Positions 58,997 through 64,000 of a stretch of DNA of 64,000 bases are shown one piece after another (the first letter of the stretch is position 1; the number at the start of each line of letters is the position of its first letter). The stretch comes from an uncultured Roseivirga sp. Its GTDB lineage: Bacteria > Bacteroidota > Bacteroidia > Cytophagales > Cyclobacteriaceae. The notes below the pieces were generated by a model that saw only the letters and a program-made list of their open reading frames with translations, searched no databases and was not told the DNA's origin. The position numbers and the translations under genes were made by a program. The stretch spans positions 62,001 through 126,000 of the forward strand of contig CANLOY010000007.1 of NCBI GenBank assembly GCA_947493005.1, in the 5' to 3' direction.

Positions 58997-61600
58997 TTAG
59001 TCATTTCTCAAACTTTCAGCAGGGTTTGTCTTAGCAGCTTTAATAGACTGAGAGCCAATTGTGAAAAAGGCAATGATTAAAACAAGCAGAGCTCCGCTGC
59101 TTAGTTCCCAGAATCCAATTTGGATTTGATATTCTATGTTGCTGGCTATTTGAGATTTGAACAACTGTAGGCTTATCGGGATGGATATAACCACTGCTAT
59201 AATGAATATTACCAAAAAGCTTTTTGAGAGTAAGGTCAATAAATTTAAAACATTCGCTCCCAATACTTTACGGATTGTTAATTCCTTAATTCTAGACTCG
59301 GCAGTAAAGACAGCCATTCCTAACAAGCCTAAAACCGATATAGATATAGCTACAATAGCTAACATCCCGAATGTTTTCATAGAGGAGGAGAGGTCTGTAT
59401 ACATTCTTTTAATTGAGTCGGAATAATATTCTGCTTCGAATTTATTCTTTGGATTTACAGTTTTCCAAGCTCGCTCCATACCGGCCATGGTTTTTAATAT
59501 GTCGGAAGTTTCAATCTTCACATTCATATAATACATCTCCTTACTTGTATCATATAAATAGGCAAATGGATTTAACTCGTTGTACACTGTTCCGTAGTGA
59601 AAGTCCTTGACCACCCCAACGATTGTCCAGTATTTGTCATAGAAGTAAACTCTTTTTCCAACGGCTTCGGTTGCCGATTTTAAATCATATTTCTCTATAA
59701 GTTTTTCGTTAACTATCATTTGATCCGAAGGGCCATCTTTATCAAAGTTGACTCCTGCCAGAAGCTGATGTCCCATGTTGTCCAGGTAATCCGTGTTGAC
59801 CCAGTTGTTGTAGATTGTAACAGAGTCTGAGTTTTCTTCAATTTTAGCCCAGTCTGAATTGAGTACTCCGGTGCTATTGACAAAGTATGATGTTGAGATG
59901 GTTTTAACACCAGGTACCTTAGCAATTTCTGCTTGTAGTAGTTTAGTATCTTTTCCGGAAAGTGTGATGTTGACAACGTCTTCGGTGTTGTATCCCAAAT
60001 CGAAATTGAGTGCCTGATGATATTGCTTTTGAATAAGTATGACCAGAATGGCAAAGGTCATGGAAAAGGCAAACTGAAGTCCAATCATCACCTTTCGTAT
60101 GTTGAGTCCCTTATGTGACCTTGTTCCCGAAATCCCTTTTAGAACGTTAACTGTTTTGAGTTTTGTCATCAGAAGAGCAGGAATTACTCCAGAGACTACG
60201 CCAATTAGTACAGCAAAAAGTATGAAGTAAAGATAGTTCGTAGCAGTAAGATTAAGGGTTGTAGTACGTTCGGTATAGAGGTTCAATGAGATAAACTCAG
60301 GTTTGATCAACTTGAAAAGCAAGAAAGCAATGAACAACGCGAGGAGTGATACGAATATAGATTCGGAGATGAACTGAACGAACAAAGATGCTTTTTTAGC
60401 ACCCACCACTTTTCTGATACCTACTTCTTTGGCACGCTTCATCGATCGGGCAACGGAGAGGTTAGCATAGTTAAAACATGCAGAGAACAGTACTATCAAA
60501 GCCAAAATCACTATCTGATCTATGTTCTTTTTTGGCATTACAGTGTCTATCTGATTGTACTTACCGTCTCCGGGAAATATATCTGTAAGCGCTTCCAGAC
60601 CGGGGTTGATTTGCTGAAATTCCGTTTTTGCATTTTCCTTTTCTGCCAATCGATCTAAATCAGCTTGAGCTTGTTCGAGACTAGCATTTGTGTTTAAGTG
60701 TACATAGACATAGCTCGTCCACATTACACTCCAATCATTGAACAGTCTGGACCTGTCTTCTCGAATCTCATAGGTTTTTAGTGAGGCAACAGCATCGAAT
60801 TTGATGTGTGAAGTCCCCGGAGGTTGTTGCATTACACCAGTAATAGTGAACTGATAAGGTCCCCATTCCAATACTTCGCCAACAACATCTTTTCGGGAGA
60901 AGATTTTCATGGCGAATTCTTCTGTTAAGACAGTGGTATTGGGTTCTTGCAGAGCGGTCTCTGGGTTTCCATATAGTAGTGGAAAAGAGAATAGCTTAAA
61001 GAAATCTTCTCCAACGAACTGCCCTTTAAGCTTGAAAAGGTTTTGATCCTTTTTAACATTTCCATTGAAACCATTGTAAATGGGTACAATGATGTCAAAA
61101 GAAGTAGCTTCCTCTTTGAGCTTGATTCCAGTGAGTAAAGAAGTGGATGCATATGCTTGAGGTTCTTTGCCTACAACTGTTCTGTTATTGAAAACCCTGT
61201 ATATACGATCGGCCTTTTCATGAAATTTATCGTAGCTTCTGATTTCGCTGACAAATGTGATGGCCAAAAGACCTACAGCCATACTAATGGCCAGCCCAAT
61301 AATATTGATAGTAGAGAAGAGTTTGTTTCTCAATAGGTTACGGTAGGCAACCAAGGTGTAATTCTTAAACATATTAGTGTTGTTTGAGTATCTGAACTGA
61401 ATTTTCTTAAATACTGAGGGACGAAAGAGTTTAACTACTTCTTTACGATATGCCCACCTCGCTTTAGAAATACCTTTGGATTTCACACGCTCGTAGAATT
61501 TTTCTTCTAAATCTCCCTGGAGCTCCTCGAAATAATCCTCGTGACAGAACCAGCTTAAAAAATGCTGAAAAAGTAGTGGTGGTCGGTTATGCTTGTTCAT
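58997..61600 (-). CDS. FtsX-type ABC transporter permease with N-terminal prefix domain (module 2)
   Basis: An 867-residue paralogue of the module 1 permease. The prefix domain is HFLSWFCHEDYFEELQGDLEEKFYERVKSKG (about 14-44), then KLFRPSVFKKIQF and a first helix, a MacB-like periplasmic domain, a middle FtsX bundle (SMKRAKEVGIRKVVGAKKASLFVQFISES near 385-413), a second periplasmic domain and a last FtsX bundle ending in TNPAESLRND. I start at ATG 61600, whose A is the last base of the PadR stop (TGATG); GTG 61603 is possible. No ATPase gene accompanies it. Confidence 0.88.
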   Translation of the reverse strand: MNKHNRPPLLFQHFLSWFCHEDYFEELQGDLEEKFYERVKSKGISKARWAYRKEVVKLFRPSVFKKIQFRYSNNTNMFKNYTLVAYRNLLRNKLFSTINIIGLAISMAVGLLAITFVSEIRSYDKFHEKADRIYRVFNNRTVVGKEPQAYASTSLLTGIKLKEEATSFDIIVPIYNGFNGNVKKDQNLFKLKGQFVGEDFFKLFSFPLLYGNPETALQEPNTTVLTEEFAMKIFSRKDVVGEVLEWGPYQFTITGVMQQPPGTSHIKFDAVASLKTYEIREDRSRLFNDWSVMWTSYVYVHLNTNASLEQAQADLDRLAEKENAKTEFQQINPGLEALTDIFPGDGKYNQIDTVMPKKNIDQIVILALIVLFSACFNYANLSVARSMKRAKEVGIRKVVGAKKASLFVQFISESIFVSLLALFIAFLLFKLIKPEFISLNLYTERTTTLNLTATNYLYFILFAVLIGVVSGVIPALLMTKLKTVNVLKGISGTRSHKGLNIRKVMIGLQFAFSMTFAILVILIQKQYHQALNFDLGYNTEDVVNITLSGKDTKLLQAEIAKVPGVKTISTSYFVNSTGVLNSDWAKIEENSDSVTIYNNWVNTDYLDNMGHQLLAGVNFDKDGPSDQMIVNEKLIEKYDLKSATEAVGKRVYFYDKYWTIVGVVKDFHYGTVYNELNPFAYLYDTSKEMYYMNVKIETSDILKTMAGMERAWKTVNPKNKFEAEYYSDSIKRMYTDLSSSMKTFGMLAIVAISISVLGLLGMAVFTAESRIKELTIRKVLGANVLNLLTLLSKSFLVIFIIAVVISIPISLQLFKSQIASNIEYQIQIGFWELSSGALLVLIIAFFTIGSQSIKAAKTNPAESLRND

Positions 61601-61929
61601 CACCCTTGCAGACCTAATTTTGGTATAAGATTCCAGAGTTCATCCCTGATAGACTTTGCTTCTTCAAGTGCATTTCGACCTAAATTTGTTACCTGGTAGT
61701 AGCGCTTTCTTCTACCACCTCGTTCAGTTGTTGCTCCTCCGTAAAAGGAAGTAATGAAGCCCTTTTGATCAAGGCGCGTTAGGGCTGTGTGCAAGGCTCC
61801 TCTGCTGATTTCCCGACCAGTTCTTTGAGAGATTTCATCTTGTATGCTTACTCCGTAAGCGTTTTCGTCCAATACCAGAATAGTTAGGAGAACGATTTCC
61901 TGAAATTCCCCCAGATAAGTGCCTTTCAT
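61600..61929 (-). CDS. PadR-family transcriptional regulator (module 2)
   Basis: A 109-residue winged-helix PadR protein with MKGTYLGEFQEIVLLTILVL, the recognition region ISRGALHTALTRLDQKGFI and the wing RGGRRKRYYQVTNLGRNAL. It is a clear paralogue of the PadR at 58071-58409, and each overlaps its own permease gene downstream. A pair of 16-bp direct repeats starts 10 bp upstream of its ATG. Autorepression of the PadR-permease unit is the expected control. Confidence 0.92.
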   Translation of the reverse strand: MKGTYLGEFQEIVLLTILVLDENAYGVSIQDEISQRTGREISRGALHTALTRLDQKGFITSFYGGATTERGGRRKRYYQVTNLGRNALEEAKSIRDELWNLIPKLGLQG

Positions 61930-61938
61930 ATTTATTTG

Positions 61939-61985
61939 ATTCTTAAATGAAGACTAAATATATTATTTAATTCTTATATGGAGAC
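61939..61985 (-). promoter_or_regulatory. 16-bp direct repeats before second PadR gene (putative operator)
   Basis: ATTCTTAAATGAAGAC (61939-61954) and ATTCTTATATGGAGAC (61970-61985) are 31 bp apart. With the module 1 copies they give the consensus RTTCTWAWWTGRAGAC. The first copy lies 9 bp from the start codon in both modules. Confidence 0.6.
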
Positions 61986-62063
61986 GAAATAGAAAGAACA
62001 TTATTACACATGCATCTGAAAAATGAGCTCAGCTCGGAAAGTGAGAGGCTTGGAGTAAAGAAC

Positions 62064-62093
62064 AAAACGGCCTGAATTACATGATTCAGGCCG
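62064..62093 (-). terminator. intrinsic terminator after third permease gene
   Basis: CGGCCTGAAT (62068-62077) and ATTCAGGCCG (62084-62093) form a perfect 10-bp stem with a 6-nt loop. On the minus strand the stem is followed by TTTTG. It lies 26 bp after the stop of the third permease gene. Confidence 0.82.
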
Positions 62094-62119
62094 CTTTGCT
62101 AGTTTTTGTTTTAGAACTA

Positions 62120-64000
62120 TTATTCATATCTGAGGTTGTCAACGGGGTTGCTCCTTGAAGCTTTTATAGTTTGATATGATATGGTTGTACCAGCTATAAA
62201 TAAGAGAAGCAAAATTGGAAGCAAGAATAATTCCGGGCCAATGTTAATAGTAAAAGCATAATTATCCAGCCATAGGCTGACTCCAAAATAGGTTAATGGA
62301 ACGGCTATAATATTAGATACTAATATCAATAATATGTAGTTTCTGGAGAACAACATAGTGATGCTTTTACTACTTGCTCCGAGCACTTTTCTTATTCCAA
62401 CCTCTTTTGCTCTTTGGGAAATAGTAAATGAAGCCAGTCCGAAAAGGCCTAAGCATGCAGCAACTATAGCAAAAGCGGCAAAAGCATTAAAGATTTGACC
62501 AAACTGTCTGTCTTCTTCATATTGTTCATTGAAAATATCATCAAGAAATCGATAGCTGAATAAGTTACCAGGGAAGCTGGTAGTGTATATGTCCTGAATC
62601 TTTGATATGGTTGTAGGGATATCGGCCATGTCAAACCTTACAGAAAAGTTTTCTGACCTCGCATAAGCGTATAACAGAATAGTAGAGTTATATGAGCTAT
62701 GAAGTGTTTGCCAGTTATGGTTTTTCATAACTCCCCGTATGCTCAATGTATCTTCGTTACTAATTATTCTTTTGCCTATGGCCTCTTGAATACTACCTAG
62801 ATTAAATGTTTCTATTAAAGATTCATTCACCAGAATTCCGTTTTCAGTTCCACGTATTGCTTCAGAAAAATCTCTTCCCGCCAGAATTTCTATATCATAG
62901 GTTTCCGTAAAACCGGAGTCGACCCAGCTTATATCTACTCTCTTGCCAGTATTTTCTAGGCTGCCCAAAGGTCTGGCACTTGTTCCGAAACTAAAACCTT
63001 TTCCAGGGAGGGTAGAAGATGAGGCAAAATGAGTTACTCCACTTATATTGTTTACTTCATTTTTAAAGGCTTCAAAAGCCTTTAGCGATATAGAAACTCG
63101 TGGGCCTGCTATAGTCAATACTTGCTCACTTGCCATTCCAAGGTCGGAGTTTCTCATATAATTCAGTTGCTTGTAAACAGCATAGGTGCCTGCTATAAGA
63201 AAAGTAGATATTGCAAATTGAAAAACAACTAAGCCCTTTCTGAGGAATAAAGCTCCCTTGGTTTTACCAGAATATTTACTCCCTTTAAGTACTTTGGATG
63301 GCGAAAATGATGACATAATCAAGGCTGGATATGCTCCTGCCAGTATTGGCCCGACAGACCAAAGTGTTCCTAGTATAATAAGTGTATCATAAGCGAATAA
63401 GTCGGCAGAAAGGTTTATTCCCACCAAACGCCCCATAACAGGAACCAATAAGTTTGTTAAGGCAATGGCCAGAAGAAGAGCCAGGGTGTTTACCCAGAAC
63501 GATTCTGTCAGAAATTGAAAAATCAGTTGAACCCTTTGTGCTCCTATGGCTTTTTTAATGCCTACTTCAATACCTCTTTCATTTGCCTTAGCAGTGGATA
63601 AATTAATAAAGTTTATCCATGCAATGACCAAAATAAGCACTGCAATAAGTGACAGAAAGTAAATTGAATTTACGTTTCCTGTTTTTCCAAACTCTCCATC
63701 GCCATCAGAGATATTGGAGTGTAAGTGGATATCAGCAATAGGTTGCAATTGGAGTTTTGCCTGTTGATGATCACCATAGTCATTGGCCCTATATTCATGC
63801 ATCATATTTTCAATCTTTGCTTGAAACTCTGATACACTTGAATTCTCATTTAAGAGTACATACACAAAAAAGTTAGTCCAGCCCCAACCTGCACTTTCTC
63901 TGGTATATTTCTCCTTGATTAATGGTTCTATTGGTAGTAAGAAGTCAAAATCAAGGTGAGAGTTCTCAGGTGTATCTTCCAGAATACCACTTACTTTGAA
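62120..64000 (-). CDS. FtsX-type ABC transporter permease, N-terminus beyond window (module 3)
   Basis: The frame is open from the stop at 62120 to the window end, giving the last 626 residues of a third paralogue. The visible part starts in the first periplasmic domain (VSGILEDTPENSHLDFDF, matching VSGIAEDTPENTHFKFDL of module 1). It goes through the FtsX bundle with ERGIEVGIKKAIGAQRVQLIFQFLTESF, a second periplasmic domain, and ends in RSNPVDNLRYE. An internal ATG at 63865 is not the real start, because clear family sequence continues upstream. By analogy a PadR gene may precede it outside the window. Confidence 0.85.
   Translation of the reverse strand, partial: FKVSGILEDTPENSHLDFDFLLPIEPLIKEKYTRESAGWGWTNFFVYVLLNENSSVSEFQAKIENMMHEYRANDYGDHQQAKLQLQPIADIHLHSNISDGDGEFGKTGNVNSIYFLSLIAVLILVIAWINFINLSTAKANERGIEVGIKKAIGAQRVQLIFQFLTESFWVNTLALLLAIALTNLLVPVMGRLVGINLSADLFAYDTLIILGTLWSVGPILAGAYPALIMSSFSPSKVLKGSKYSGKTKGALFLRKGLVVFQFAISTFLIAGTYAVYKQLNYMRNSDLGMASEQVLTIAGPRVSISLKAFEAFKNEVNNISGVTHFASSSTLPGKGFSFGTSARPLGSLENTGKRVDISWVDSGFTETYDIEILAGRDFSEAIRGTENGILVNESLIETFNLGSIQEAIGKRIISNEDTLSIRGVMKNHNWQTLHSSYNSTILLYAYARSENFSVRFDMADIPTTISKIQDIYTTSFPGNLFSYRFLDDIFNEQYEEDRQFGQIFNAFAAFAIVAACLGLFGLASFTISQRAKEVGIRKVLGASSKSITMLFSRNYILLILVSNIIAVPLTYFGVSLWLDNYAFTINIGPELFLLPILLLLFIAGTTISYQTIKASRSNPVDNLRYE

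Noticed and set aside
63865-64000. Treating ATG 63863-63865 as the start of the third permease
   Set aside because: Family-typical sequence (VSGILEDTPENSHLDFDF) continues upstream to the window edge, so the gene is cut, not short.
1-64000. CRISPR arrays, tRNA or rRNA genes, insertion sequences, prophage
   Set aside because: No regularly spaced repeat array, tRNA-like cloverleaf, transposase or phage structural gene was seen on either strand.

Overview
The window looks like a chromosomal segment of a Bacteroidota bacterium, most likely a marine, gliding Cytophagales-type organism. The reasons are promoter -7 elements of the TAnnTTTG type, the Bacteroidota-style mraZ-to-ftsZ cluster, GldA/GldF/GldG homologues, families typical of the phylum (DUF4290 beside murA, DUF5686, FtsX permeases with a prefix domain and PadR regulators) and AT-rich DNA with weak Shine-Dalgarno sequences. 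I see no insertion sequence, prophage, CRISPR array, rRNA or tRNA.

Layout. 1-4.6 kb: a partial acyltransferase with a BioF-like synthase, an LpxR-type lipid A deacylase, a polyprenyl diphosphate synthase and a lipoprotein. 4.9-20.2 kb: a complete division and cell wall cluster, mraZ-rsmH-ftsL-ftsI-murE-mraY-murD-ftsW-murG-murC-ftsQ-ftsA-ftsZ. It has a four-copy MraZ box in front and a clean terminator behind. Its murG has no ATG, GTG or TTG start. 20.3-23.1 kb: an ECF sigma factor operon with a membrane-anchored beta-barrel-like protein and a lipoprotein. 23.5-29.5 kb: an FMN reductase, then an apparent operon of purine nucleoside phosphorylase, an SDR, GldA, a fused GldF-GldG and a methyltransferase.

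29.6-39.7 kb: assimilatory sulfate reduction in two operons. One (minus strand) carries sulfite reductase, the siroheme enzymes and a rhodanese. The other (plus strand) carries DUF2061, cysH, cysD and cysN. An Rrf2 regulator gene lies between them, and the same 20-bp inverted-repeat motif precedes both operons, so I infer one regulon. dnaN, a LytTR regulator and, between these two, an unannotated structured element (possibly a 6S-like RNA) are embedded here. 39.7-46.6 kb, minus strand: two paralogous small membrane proteins, a MurA with Asp in place of the fosfomycin-target Cys, DUF4290, a UvrD-like helicase and a glycosyltransferase. 46.8-48.8 kb: a second ECF sigma factor with a probable anti-sigma partner, gmk and nadD. 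49-55.3 kb: a DUF5686 outer membrane protein, a lone ExbD, a proteobacterial-looking DsbA and a penicillin/AHL-acylase-family lipoprotein.

55.3-64 kb: a palindromic intergenic repeat, then three large FtsX-type permeases in tandem. Two are each preceded by an overlapping PadR gene, and each of those PadR genes has the same kind of 16-bp direct-repeat pair just before its start. The third runs off the window edge. No ATPase is encoded with them here.
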